The notes beneath the pieces are model-generated. The model did not search any database, had not been told where the DNA came from, and worked only from the letters and a program-made list of their open reading frames with translations. Below, one piece after another: positions 1 through 12,432 of a DNA stretch of 64,000 nt. The position numbers and the translations under genes were made by a program. Every line of letters begins with the position of its first letter. Position 1 is the stretch's first letter. Origin of the DNA: Paragordius varius (taxonomy: Eukaryota > Nematomorpha); NCBI GenBank assembly GCA_964247055.1, contig OZ176050.1:8680001-8744000 (forward strand), written 5' to 3'.

Positions 1-390
1 AACGGTCTCATACCCTGAGCAAAAAATATTTTAGTTTTTTTTTGAAAAAAATGGCATTTTACGGGGGGAACGGGTAAAAAGAGAGCCTAAATTAAAAAAG
101 TAAGCCGACTAGGTTCTGCGCAATCGAAAATAATAAGAAATCGAATGGTCCAACGTTTTCCGGAAAATTGTCTTAAAGACACGATTTTTCTGGACTTCGG
201 ATTTCAAAAAAAACCGTTTTTTACAGGGGGTGGGCCCGAATTGGGAGCCTAATTCAAAAAAAGGGCGAAGCTATTGTCGGGGCATTCATCAATGATTATA
301 TTTTTTTGACATTTGGATTGAATGTAGTACCAGTTTTCCGGAAACAGATCACAAAGCCAGCATTTTTCATTTTTATAAATATATAGATTA
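1..390 (-). repeat. Dispersed repeat, left inverted copy
   Basis: This block reads as the diverged reverse complement of 7808-8233. Shared landmarks are the poly-A/ATGGCATTTTACGGGG segment, AATCGAATGGTCCAACG, and a terminal stretch containing ACAAAGCCAG. The copy may continue beyond the left edge of the window. It has no open reading frame of note. The two copies point towards each other like terminal inverted repeats around the peroxidase gene. Confidence 0.8.
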
Positions 391-1066
391 TAATGATCGG
401 AATAGAAATGCTGTTATAAACAGTCTTTTTGAACCAGAAGATTTTATGATATATTCTACGATGATTGTTATCTTTCTTTATAACAATAATTTTACAAGTT
501 AATTATTTTTATTACTCGCGACCCCATAATTATGCTAGGTCGTGACCCACAGTTTAAGAAGCCCCGACTTAAAGAATAAACCGTATTTTACAATAAAATA
601 TGACTTAGTTTATCGGTAAACCATATAATTGTACATACTCTCCCAAATCCAATTTAGTAAAAAATGCAAATATATATAAGGGATAATTGCAAGAACGAGG
701 GCGTATTCGAAAAGTTGATATAATTGGGAGAGGATAATATTCAAATGTTTTAAAGTCGACCCAAATTTTTAAATAAATTTTCTATAAAATTGCCATCAAA
801 ACATTCATTGACATAAATAATCCAAGTTAGGTTATGTAAACAACATGTACTCAAAATTATTATATGAAACTTAATTACCATAAATATCTTCCACAAAATA
901 TTGGTTTCACAATTAGATATTTATTAAAATATACTATGCAAGATAAAAATATGTTTATTACAAATATTAATATGATTGTGTGCTCATCATTTGCACAAAT
1001 TTGGTTGCTGTTGTTTAATATGATGATAATAAAATATTTAAGCTCATGATCTCCAAAATCGAAAAT
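391..1066. other. Gene-free A+T-rich stretch
   Basis: I see no conserved coding segment here. It lies 3' of the peroxidase gene and may hold its 3' UTR or a last exon I could not resolve. A 61-codon open frame at 864-1049 has A+T-driven composition and no recognisable family. Confidence 0.5.
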
Positions 1067-4000
1067 CTATCGAAGGAATATCTTCACATCGTACAAATGG
1101 GTTTCTAAAATTGGTTTAAAAATGTTGTTTATTTTACAAAACAAAAATATTGAAAAAAAGTTCTTAAACACATACTCAAAACTTGGTTCAAGAAATACGT
1201 TTCGAGTGATAGTTGTAATGGTATCTGAGTTATCACACACTATTCGCGCAAGCGTGACTTTGCGGATTTCTTGTAATTGACCTTACAATAAAATATTTAT
1301 TGAGTGTATATTTAATTTTTTTCATATAGGGTAACGAGGACTAGGACATATCTGTATTAAAAGGTTAATATACATGCCAGGAGCCATGTATGTTAAATAT
1401 TTCATTAAACACTACTGTATTTTTTTTATACAATTGTCAAAAATTTAAGAAAAATAAAAATAAAAAATTTCATACATTTGAATTAAACACTCTTTTAGCC
1501 ATTATAACCTAAAGATATGGCCTTTCAATAATAGTGCTCGTTATTGTAAAAGGTATTTGGTTAACAAAAAGTTACTTGGAGTGAATGCATGTGTTATTAT
1601 TCCAGGTTCATTGTCGTTTTCATACCAAAAACGATCTCCAAACCGGAAATTCTTAAATTGGTTCCCTATGATACAAGAAAACGTGGGACCCAAAATACCA
1701 TCCGAATGTTCGTATTGAATCCTTGAGAATAAACGGGCCCTTCTATCCACGATTTCGGAAACACCGCCGACAAAAAGATCCACATCATCCACATGACTAG
1801 AGTATTATAATAAAAAATTTTTTTATAGAGACCTAAATCGTAAATCAGTCTCACTAAGTACCATTTTTAAATTATTTATAATAACAGTTAAAGTCAATTA
1901 ATTTGTTAGAATAATTGTTGTACTTGTAAACGGCGCGAAATCCATCTATGGCATTCGGTATGATTTGACCTCTCATATCATCCCAGTTACGAAACCTTCG
2001 TAATCCGCAATATTCACGCCAATCATTGTAACTTGGTACTCCTTGTTCTCGGGCCCGCATCAAATTTAGTGCCATCAAATCCATACCTTTATTTTGATAA
2101 ATAAAAAATTAACATAAAATTTGACATTTTAACATATATCATAATTATAATTTACCAAATCTTTCATGCGGCAATTTAAATAAATGGTCCCTAACATCAT
2201 CTACTATATGGTTATCCATATTCTGAGAATGCTGATGAAACATTCCGCGCAGCAGAGGATCAGTGCCTTCTGGCAATAAATCTCGATAAATGTGTTGGGG
2301 TTGAAAAAAATCCTTCCTTAAATTTAATGGATCCATGACAACATTTCGGTCGCTCATACGGAACATTTCTTTACTAAGCGCATTTATACAGTTTAGATTA
2401 ATTGATCATTTTTTAATAATACAGTCATGTATATGGATTGACAAACATTCGTTTTTAAATGATTATAATTTTTTTTTAATTGTTTTGATGTTTGTTCAAC
2501 ATGCGCATTTTTAAGCCTTATGTTGAAAGTTGACATAAACATCAAAACAATTAAAAACAAATTTTAATCATTTAAAAACGAATGTTTGTCAATTCTACAT
2601 ATACATGACTGTAAGTTGATGATGAAATTAACACAATAATACCAAATTTACTTAATTAAACTGTGTCCGAATCGAAAGGCAGCTGTCACAAAGCCATGAT
2701 CTACTGTCGCATCCACCGTTTGGTCATAGCCAATGAAATAGCCCGTGCTCCTAAGACCCAATCCAAATTTAGCCAAATTTCTTTGACCAATCAGGATGGG
2801 GAGTAATTCATTGTAGGAAATGTGTTGTATTTCGGCTGCTACGATGCGGCGAGCCTCTTGATATCTGAATATGGATAAATAAAAAAGGCATGAGATTTTA
2901 CATATTGCACTAAAGTTAAAATGGCGAGAGGGTGTGGCTAGTTTTGAGCTAACTCTTATTGTTACATTTTCCTAGGCGCTACCAATGTTCCATATTTATG
3001 TATTTATTTATCAATTGAAATTAATGAAATGGGATAAAATTAATGAGACATGATATACCGTTTAATTAGTTAAAATTTTGCCAACAATAAACTAGACATT
3101 TGATTTTAAAATTCATAGTTAACATATCATGTGATATTTTTTTATTTCAAAAAAATCGGCATTAACTTTTTTAGGGTTAAACAGTTAAAATTTTTTTAGC
3201 AAAAATTCAATTTTTACAGTTTTTCATCATTCCATCTTGGGTTAAGTCTTCTTAAAGATTGGGCAACTCGATTATGTTCTCTCACGAAAATGGTGTGAAT
3301 GACAATAAGCAGGGAGTTTTCATTTGCTCGACTATCACCTAAAATGATAAAATATATTTAAAATTTTTGAAAAAACCAAACATTCAGGGTATATTCTTTT
3401 AAAAATTTATATTGAGCAGCTAAAACCTGCAGCAAAACATTTCATAGGACCCCGTCTGATCTCACATTGGCTGGAAGAGGAAACATTGGATATGGGCATT
3501 AATGGTTTGTGATCTGGATTAAATGGATTTGGTTGCGTTTTTAATTCACCTAAAAAATGAATTAAAGCTTAAGTTTTGGGCAAATTATATTAAATGTATA
3601 CCATTTACAATTTAAATACACCTATATGTGTTTTCGGGCTAATATAACTCATTATTAATATAAAATATATCTTTATGGCTTAGTTTATTATTTTATCACT
3701 ATTATTTAAATTTTAAACAAAATTTTACTTTAAAAGGATATAGCTAATTTTTAATCTTAAAAACATATAATTTATTTTTAGGGTGAATATGCATTCAAGG
3801 GTGAATAATAAGTGTAAATATAATATTAATTTAAGTTAAACACCAACCTCCGGAAAAAGAACGCAAAAGATCGGCCAATTCCTGAGTGGATCCATAAATG
3901 GGAGACCCGTCAATATATGATGTTACTTCATTATTTTGATTTCGGGGACCTTAATCACACAAAATTATATATATCAGTATTTTTTAGATTAATATTTCAA

Positions 4001-6556
4001 AGTTAATGGCATTTTATAATGAAATTTTGAAAACCTATGTTTTATAAAACGAGTCAAAGTCCTTACGCTTAATAAATTAAATTATAACATTTATTGGCAA
4101 GATAAATTGATTTTCACGCTTTAAACTTAAATATTTAGCATTCGGGATGCTTCATTCGAGATGATTGTCAAATAATGAACATTTTTCAAAATATTATTTA
4201 AAACGCCTTATAAATTTGTCACAGATGATATTAAAACTATACCCAAACGACAATCCTTATCTATGACTGGAAGAGATCTAACCATTTCCATACAAGTGTG
4301 CTGAAACTGAGAAAAGAAATGGTCGTCTCGGGGAAAATGAACGTTCATGCAAAGTGGGTGATTCGCGTTTTCCCGTTCACAACATTTTATTTTTCCAAAC
4401 ATAAAAGCTTTAAAAAAGCAATTAATTTTATTTAAATTCTTATAATAAATCATAATTAGTAATTTCACGGATACATAGCGATTAAAATTATTTTTTCTTT
4501 ATCCCATGTTTTTGGCATTTTGTAATTTATAATGAATAATCAAATCATCTTACATAAAAAAATATGGATAAGGTTTGAGCCAAAAAATTAGTTACAAATT
4601 TAATGGTCAGAATCGAGGATTTCTAGAGCAAATAAAAATAAGGAGAATCCAATATAAAAAAATTAGAACATGTTTAGCATACTTGTAGGGCTTGATGCGA
4701 AAGCAAATTCATGATCCATCAATTGTCCAAAAACCATAACCATATTGGTGACAGTCGAATGGTCTTTTGTCTCACTTGGCAAAACAGCAGTGCTAATTAT
4801 CCTTGGGTTAGGTAATTCTCCGCCCAAAACCGATTGTCTGGGTTCATTCAATCCTTTATATAAAGCACAGAAGACACGTACAGAATTAATGTAACGGTTT
4901 CGAATATTTTTTTGGAAATACTTTTGAAAAAGATATAATAAGGTAAAACAGGAATCGGAACTGGAACAATGATTCCCAAAGGTTCTGAGGAAGAGATTTT
5001 GTTAATTTATTATTTATAAGGTATAAACTTATTTACTATTTTTTCTTTGAATTAAATTTTCGAATTTTCAGAGAAAAACAGCTTATAACAATTTTTTTAG
5101 TTTATATGTTTTTTTATTTCTACCAAAATAATAGGCTATATCCAAATTTGTAATCGGAGCCGAAATTAGAACCATTTGACTCAAAAACAATGGAATTGAA
5201 ACCGAAGCCAAAAAAATTTGACAATACTAAACCACAACCGAGACCATTAGATAGCACTCTGCAAGAAAATTGGTTGGAAATAGAGTCAGTGACAAAAAAT
5301 GACTTTAAAAACGGTTCCGGTTTCAATCTCTGGATTTTACAAAAAATATTTTACAATATACCATCTCCATAATCTGCAGGAATGAACCTTTGGGCCGGGT
5401 AATGAGTTGTGCCCTGAAAAGGATTCCTTAAATTATTGCAAAATCCATCAATTTCACGATATATATTGTTATGGCGACAAATGCGGCTGCTTCGGAACCT
5501 ATCGTAATGATAAGGGCATTCACTTTCCATGACTGTGAAATTTAGATCAAGTGAATTGAGTAAATTCGCCATTTGATATTTATTTATGTGTTCACCATCT
5601 CGTCTAACATATTCCAAAATATCAGTTTAATGAGATGATCTTATAAAATAGTTTTTTATAAATTAAAGTATGGATATAATTGAATGTTTACAGCATTATC
5701 TTTTTCAGATTGTCAGCAGCCATGGTGGCAACGAATCCCATTCTTACTTTAGTGTTTTCTACTGGTTGATTTCGTAAATTCCCTATTTGTAAAATATGGG
5801 TAATTAATTCAAGTTTTAATTGTTGTATGTATTAACGCTAATCCCAAAAGAATATTTAAAAATGGATTAGAACTTATATGGGACATAGATTTACATTGTA
5901 ATTAATTATTGGGCATGGACAGAATTTGGTTTAGTTAATTTTTAATGCAGTAAATAGCACTACTATAGGTGATATTTGTTTTAAATGGTTGAACGAGTAA
6001 TTTTACATGTCAGTACCATTAAATAAAATATCATTTGGTTTATTTAACATACAGATATGGCCTATAATAGTGCTCATAACTGTATATAAACCATTACAAT
6101 GGGGGAAAAAGTTGCTAGGCACCTAAAAGCCTTTTGCAAAGCAGAAAAAGTTGTTGGTTTATGTGTTTGACTACAAACAAACAGTAATATATTCAACTAA
6201 AATTGCTGTTAGCCTTATAATTTTTAACAAGTTTCACATTTATTAACACGCTCAGAGAATTAAAACGAAATTTATAGAGATATCTTACTCCGGTATATAA
6301 CGCCCCTGAGTTCTCTCTGAGCCATGCGATTGACTCTTGCCATAGATTGTTCCAGAGCTTGTTCTATATCTGTTCGAGATATCCTTTGGGCTAATTGGGC
6401 TTGACTTTGGGGTCGACCCCTTAAAATTGGAGGTCTCGGATTAACCAAAGTAAAAACATCATCGCTCAATATAAATATTTCTTGTGCTAATACATTGATG
6501 GTCCATATACATAGAGAGAATAGTGTGAATGTCAATATCGTGGAGAATTTCAGCAT
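1067..6556 (-). CDS. Secreted animal haem peroxidase (peroxidasin/chorion-peroxidase-like)
   Basis: Haem peroxidase of the animal (MPO/peroxidasin) superfamily, expected to oxidise substrates with H2O2 outside the cell. Exons, in transcript order: 6556-6289, 5782-5692, 5603-5362, 4853-4683, 4407-4243, 3949-3848, 3549-3427, 3338-3218, 2864-2652, 2373-2156, 2086-1924, 1796-1576, 1281-1067; phases agree at every junction (about 770 aa). Exon 1 starts with a hydrophobic signal peptide ([18 protein letters not shown]). Visible family motifs: FCNNLRNP; the distal haem site GQLMDHEF (Gln, Asp, His); SPIYGS; SRANEN (catalytic Arg, haem-linking Glu) with REHNR; the proximal His in [42 protein letters not shown]. 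There is no Ig or LRR domain, so it is not a full peroxidasin. The C-terminus after RNVFLEPSF is uncertain: the frame runs to a TAG at 1067-1069, but a further intron is possible. Intron 9 holds a MITE and intron 7 of the 5' half (3550-3847) a MITE relic. Confidence 0.92.
2420..2613. repeat. MITE with ~47-bp terminal inverted repeats, TACAGT ends
   Basis: A 194-bp near-perfect inverted repeat lies inside a peroxidase intron. The left end reads TACAGTCATGTATATG and the right end CATATACATGACTGTA. The arms continue through ACAAACATTCG and TTTTAAATGATTA. Ends of the form TA-CAGT fit a non-autonomous Tc1/mariner-type element with TA target duplication (inference). It encodes nothing. Confidence 0.85.
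3597..3822. repeat. MITE family A, degraded copy in a peroxidase intron
   Basis: Starts TACCATTTACAATTTAAA and ends with GGGTGAATA repeats. The middle (TTTTCGGGCTAATATAACTC then AATATATCTTTATGGC) matches the copies at 47266-47554 and 49723-49994, which supports membership. The right end is eroded. Confidence 0.65.
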
Positions 6557-7689
6557 GTTAACTCTTAGAAGAAAGCAAGAATTATTATAAATGTGGATAA
6601 TAAATTTTAATCAATATTAGATACGAATTTTTTAAATGCACATTTATGTAATATAAAATTAGATTATAACATATCTAACCTATATTGTTTTGTCACCTTA
6701 TATAACTAAATAAATTAATCAATATGACGGTTTTTATCAAATAAAAATTATGCTTGTTTTTCATAATTTTGTCAAATTCTTCGAATTGTTTACGTTCTAC
6801 ATGTTGAATTCTGGTTATTAATCTTATATCTATTATATTATTTGATCTAAAAACACAACCCAAAAAGGAATATATAATAATTTTCATAATCTCGATAACA
6901 GGTATAAAAGCATATATTCCCCAAATAAGATAAGAAATCATATTATATTCTATATTTATAATAAAAATACGCAATTTTTGTAATTATGCAAAGATTAACT
7001 AACAATAATAATCATAAATTGTTTCAAGGATGCCGATAAATAATATTAAGTTATATATCGAAAGTTTAATTGGTTCATTCTTAAATTTTTTTAGATAATC
7101 TTATAAAATTATTTCTAGAAATCGAAATTTTAAATTTATAGATGCTGTGTTATTGAAAATCTAATACTTTTAAATTATGTTTTCACAAAAAAGGGTGTGC
7201 TCGTTTTTCACACGCGAACAGGCAAGACACTAGTTATTAAAAATTTTTCCGACAACAAATTGAACTCTTAATATACAATAATATTTTCAAGTATGTTCTC
7301 ACAGAACTCTGATGTGACGAAATACATTTTTTGAAATTTTTACTAAATATTTTTATGTATGTTATATTTTATGAGTATATGCAAAATACTTAATGAAGCG
7401 CCTTCGCATCTATCTTTAACCGTACCCACTTTAAATTAGGCCTAATACAATTCATGTAATTGTGTATTTCCAATCTGAAACGTTGGGTCCATTTGTATAT
7501 AAAATTGTGGCTAGATATTTCATTTACTTATAAAGCCACTTAAAGCGTCAGGGTGGAATTGGACATTTTATTTAGGGAGGTACAAATTTTGATTTTTGTA
7601 AATGTATTTTCCACTGTCAGCCATGGGCTGAAAGTCAATTAACTCTAAGAAAAGGAAATTTATGCTGTAGATTTAATATTTTAATATCA
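6557..7689. other. Gene-free stretch upstream of the peroxidase gene
   Basis: Probably holds the peroxidase promoter and 5' UTR, but no distinct element can be assigned. A 93-codon hydrophobic open frame on the minus strand at 6693-6974 has no recognisable family and I do not call it a gene. Confidence 0.45.
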
Positions 7690-7785
7690 TAATCTAAAAT
7701 ATATTGAAAATTACTCTAGCGCAATCTCTGCATTTTTGCGATTATTTAAGAAAACTACACCATTTTAAGGGGTTCCAAAAAATTT
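7690..7785 (-). repeat. Fragment of the inverted-repeat family seen at 13740-14540
   Basis: The reverse complement contains CTTAAATAATCGCAAAAATG followed by GAGATTGCGC. This matches the arm sequence CTTAAATAAACGCAAAAATG / GGGATTGCGC of the element at 13740-14540. Only one arm end is present. Confidence 0.55.
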
Positions 7786-7807
7786 TATATGGATTTAGCT
7801 CCAAATT

Positions 7808-8233
7808 AATATATATATTATTTATAAAAATGGAAAGTGGTGGCTTTGCGACCTGTTTCTGAAACGGTAGACCCATTCAAATCCAAATATCGAAAAAATA
7901 TAATTATTTATGAATGCTCCGACAATAGCTTCGCTCTTTTTTTGAATTAGGTCCCCAGTTCGGCCACCCCGTGTAAAAAACGGGGTTTTTTGTAAACACA
8001 AGTCCAAAAAAATCGTGTCTTTGTGACACTTTCCAGAAAACGTGTTGGACCATTCGATTTAAAATATAATAATTTTTTACTTGTTTTTGATTGCGCCGAA
8101 CATAATCGGCTCGCTTTTTTAATTTAAGTCCTATTTTTACCCGCTTCCCCCGTAAAATGCCATTTTTTCAAAAAAATTAGGTCCACAAAAATAATTTTTT
8201 GAATCTATTTTTCGCCCAAATTATGAGACCATA
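7808..8233 (+). repeat. Dispersed repeat, right inverted copy
   Basis: Diverged reverse complement of 1-390, with outer end GCCCAAATTATGAGACCAT. Together the two copies bracket an 8.2-kb segment containing the peroxidase gene. The copy abuts the tandem array that follows. Confidence 0.8.
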
Positions 8234-8239
8234 ATAATT

Positions 8240-10140
8240 CAATAAGAATTCCTGGTATCCCCTGTTAAAAGGCAAAAATTTTAGTAATGCGTTTCTTTGA
8301 TGATAGCTGCTGAAAAGGAGATACCCGCTAAAAACTGACCCGTCATATCGAAATAGCGTGCTTTGGGGGTAAATTTCAGGAAACCTATTAGGCCATATGA
8401 GTTCAATAGCTTCTTAAAATAATACCCGTAACAAGGCAAAAATTTAGATCGTACGGTTTTATCAAATAACCGTTAATTAGGCCCTTCACGCCCTAAAAAA
8501 TGCACCACCATGGAATGATTTTTTAGTTTTGAGGCAATTTTTCCAAAAACTAATGAGAGCTTATGGATTCAAACATGATTCCAGTAATTCTCCGTAAATA
8601 GCCAAAAAAATTTATCAAGCGCTTTTTTTGTATCAGCCTCTGGGTAGGGAGCTACCCGCCTAAAACTGCGCCATCATATCGAAATTGCGTTATTTAAGAT
8701 TAATTTTCAGAAAACTTATCAGGCCATATAAGTTTTTTAAGGGCCTGAAATATCACCCGTAAAAAGACAAAAATTTAAGGCGAGCGGTTTTTTTAAATTA
8801 GCTTTTAATTAGGCCCTGGCCCTAAAAAAGCGCTATAATGAAACTATTATTTGCCATTCTTTCAAAAACTATTAAGAACATATAAAATGAATGATGATTC
8901 CAGATATTCCCCTATAAAGGCAAAATATTTTCCCGAACGTCTTTTAAGTAGGGGGCTACCCGCCATCAACTGCGCCACCATATCGATACAGCGTGACTTT
9001 GGAGACAAATTTTAGAAATCTTATCAGGCCATATGAGTTCATAAGGGATTATTACCCGTAAAAAGGCAAAAATTTAAGTAAAGCGGTTTTATTAACTACC
9101 CCTTAATTAGGCCCTTTCTCTGAAATATGCGCCACCATAGAATGAGTTTTTGGTTTTGAGGCAATTTTTCAAAATCAGTGCATATGGAATCAATCATGAT
9201 TCCAGGTATTACCCGAATTAAGGCAAAAAATTTATTCAAGCGGTTTTATGTACGCCCCTGGTTAGGAGGCTACCCGCCAACAACTGCACCACCATATCGA
9301 TACAAGCTTTGGAGGCAAATTTTAGAAAACTTATCAGGCCATATGAGTTTAATAAGGTCTTGAAATATTACCGTAAAAAGGAAAAAATTTAAGTAGAACG
9401 GTTTTATTAAATTACCCCTTAATTAAGTCCTTACCCTGAAAAATGCGCCACCATAGAATGGGTTTTTAGTTTTGAGGCAATTTTTCCAAAATCAGAGCAT
9501 ATGGAATCAATCATGATTCCAGGTATTAGCCGAATCAAAAATTTTAATCAACTGTTTTGTTTGCCCCTGGTTAGGGGACCCGCGTAAAATTGCCTCACCA
9601 TATCGATGCAGCATGCCTTTGGAGGCAAATTTCAGAAAACCTATGAGTCTGATAGGAACATATGGAATCCAGGGTAATTCCAAATATTCCCCATATAAAG
9701 GCAAAAATTTTGCCCAACGTTTTTTTATACTTGTCCCTGGGTAGGATCTACCCGCCAAAAACTGCGCCACTATATAGAAATTGCGTTGTTTTGAAGCTAA
9801 TTTACAGAAAATTTATGAAGCCATATGAGCTCATTAAGAATTGAATATTACGCGTAACTAGGTAAAAATTAAGGTCAGTGTTTTTTTATTACCTGCTAAG
9901 AGCCTTATGCCCTGAAAATACGCCATTTTTTTCGAATAACCCATGAGACGATGGTATCAAAGGTTATTCCAAATATTTGGCCTATAAAGGCAAAGAATTT
10001 AACTTAACGCTTTTTCCATGTAGGTCTATGGGTTGGGTACCGGTTTAAAACTGAGACGTCATACAAAAATGACTTGGTTTTGGAGCAAATTTCCAAAAAA
10101 ATAAGAAGCCATACGAGTTCAGTTGAACACATTTCTGGAG
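8240..10140. repeat. Two-level tandem repeat (about 330-bp unit made of two related halves)
   Basis: Five to six diverged units follow each other. Recurrent blocks are GCGCCACCATATCGATACAG, TTTTGAGGCAATTTTTCC, CAGGCCATATGAGTT, ATTACCCGTAAAAAGGCAAA, AGCGGTTTTATTAA and CCTTAATTAGGCCCT. Each unit has two related halves: one carries CATATGAGTT...ACCCGTAAAAAGGC, the other CATATGGAATC...ATTCCAGGTATT. It is satellite-like and non-coding. Small open frames inside (for example 9178-9363 and 9662-9844) are translations of the repeat. Confidence 0.85.
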
Positions 10141-11499
10141 AATTGGTATATAATCATTCTTTCCGTTAAAAAGGAACCACAAATGATTTACTTTTTATAT
10201 CCCTTAATCCCAATTGTGTGAACACAATTTTAAGAAAATACTTTTAACCATGATTAAAAAATATCGTAAAATAAATCCAATAATAGTTGAATATTAACTT
10301 TAATAAGGGACAGTTTAAATATGGTCGATTTCGGTCAATATTTGAGCCTATGTAAAAACCCGTAAAAGAATAATAATTAAAGACATTATTTTTATTAAAT
10401 TTGTTTTTATTATTATTATCTCAATTACTTCTATTTATTGCAAATTATTAAGAAAAATTATTGGAATGACTACGTCTAGTTTTGTAAAAATTGTATATAT
10501 TTTTAATTTTGTTTTTCTAAAGCTTTTTTTATCTAACAAAAGCTGTTAGGGTGCAAACACGTATGTAAGAATTTCAGTAATTTGAAAAATTAAAATCTGC
10601 AAATAAAATTATTATCCATTAGTTAAATCTATACATTTTAATATATCATATTTATATATATATATATATATATTATCTAACAAACGTTAATAATATAACC
10701 AATATTTACGCTGTAGTCCAATTTACATCACGAGGTACATCTATAAATGTCTAACGAATGTTTTAGACCTAAACACATATACCAAAGTTTATCTTATTTA
10801 ACGTAAATTTTAATATCTAACTAATCTTTTTACATTTTATCTGTTAAATTTTTAGTAAAACAACAGACTTAAGCTATTTCAAATGTTTTGGTATTTTATT
10901 GTTTCTTGTGTTAACACAATCAAATTTTATTTGCATAGCTAAAAAGATATAGCCAAAATAATGAAAAGACATGTTTTTTAATTTTTTGTATTTCTTATCT
11001 GACGTTTTCAGATTTTAAAAACCATTATCGATTCAAACTTTTGACTGTTCCAAAACGAAGAATTGAATGAAGAAATGTATATAACTGAACTGCAATCTAA
11101 ATTAAAAACTATTGGCAATTTTAAAATATAGTTTTACATATAAAAATGTTTTATAACTCTAAATTCATACTTAAATGACCATTTGTATAAGACTGATTAG
11201 TTTCATAACACCTAATAAATACAAAGTAATTATTTTTTGACTGATATAAATTATATTTAAATTGTATGAATAATTAAATTATTGTTAAAATATATTGATT
11301 GGTATAAGAAAATTTAAATAGAGTCGAATTATTTAATTGGTCAAATTAATCAAATGTTATAATGACGGGGCCAATTAATAATAATTAAAGTTTAATGTTG
11401 AAGTGATGCATTAATATTGATATTTAGGATACTTTTCATGACCGCATCTCAATAAAAAGTTTTGATTAGTAAAATAATTTATGCCAAAATGTTAAATAA
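10141..11499. other. Gene-free stretch
   Basis: No conserved coding signal or structured repeat was found apart from a short (TA)n run near 10648-10672. It lies 3' of the small cysteine-rich gene and may hold its 3' UTR. Confidence 0.5.
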
Positions 11500-12432
11500 T
11501 TATTCCAACCACCAACAATTTTCAATAGGTTGGTCATTAAGATAGAAAACTGGTTCACATGCACAATAATTTATTCGGCATTCAGCTTCTGGAAAACGTT
11601 CACATTTAGCATCCTGGCATATTTTTGCCTCACACATTCTAGCGCATGAAATTTGTCTCTCTATTAAATAAAATTTTTTAGTAAGGACCGGTAAAATTGT
11701 TGGTTCCGGAACCGATTTCACGTAGTTTATAAATAACGGTTTAGTTTCCATTGTTTTTAGTTGATAAATAAATGGTCACGAAAACATACTCATATAAGCC
11801 TTAATTTTTTTCGTGATTGAGTCCAAAAAAACACACTTCAAAAATAGATATTCATAATATTAAATGATAATAATAATATTTATAACATACCTGATTTTAT
11901 ATAAGAAACTAAATTTAAATTAGGCTCGCTAAATTAAATATTATCCTAAATAAACTTTTCCTCTATTAAATATTAAAATTTTTTGCGAACGATTTCAGGC
12001 GCCAGTGATTTTTTTCCTTTACAAATCCGAATATTTAAATAAAAATGAAAAATCATCTAAATGCTAACAGAGATGTAAATTGATAGTCATATAAAATATT
12101 GAAGAGCCAATATAGCTCTCGCTGTATTATAAAGTATGAAAAACTCTTTACTATATATAGAAATCCAGACATATTATTAATTATTAATCAAATTATTGCT
12201 TCAATTTTCTCCAATTATTAATTTTTACATATCCTTCTGATTAAATCAATTTTAATGTCCATGAAATTTGAAAATAACTATCTATTTTTATGTAAATACT
12301 TGGATGTTTTACATACTTTAAATTAATAAAATAAAAATTGATGTTTTAAAAGTTCTTACTTCTTTTTGGCAACCCTTCAACAGCCGCCAACCAAAGAATC
12401 AATAAGAAAATTAAGTTACCGACAACGTTCAT
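11500..12432 (-). CDS. Small secreted eight-cysteine protein
   Basis: Two exons, 12432-12360 and 11660-11500, joined in phase 1 across a 699-nt intron. The donor reads AGAA|GTAAGAAC and the acceptor TTTATTTAATAG|AGAG. The product is about 77 aa. It has a clear signal peptide (MNVVGNLIFLLILWLAAVEG), a basic KRKR stretch just after it, then eight cysteines including CARMCEAKIC and CRINYCACEPVFYL. The spacing and the C-x-C-x4-FY element resemble short cysteine modules found in invertebrate extracellular proteins, but I cannot name the family. It is probably an extracellular disulphide-stabilised peptide; the KRKR could be a processing site. An ATG at 11751 opens the same frame upstream of exon 2. 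I prefer the spliced form because it supplies a signal peptide and keeps phase. Confidence 0.75.

Noticed and set aside
6693-6974. 93-codon minus-strand frame upstream of the peroxidase
   Set aside because: Composition is A+T-driven, no motif, and no evidence that it splices to the peroxidase, whose exon 1 already has a signal peptide.
8240-10140. A CRISPR-like or coding repeat array
   Set aside because: Units are contiguous, diverged and without unique spacers; the host is eukaryotic; no frame is conserved between units.
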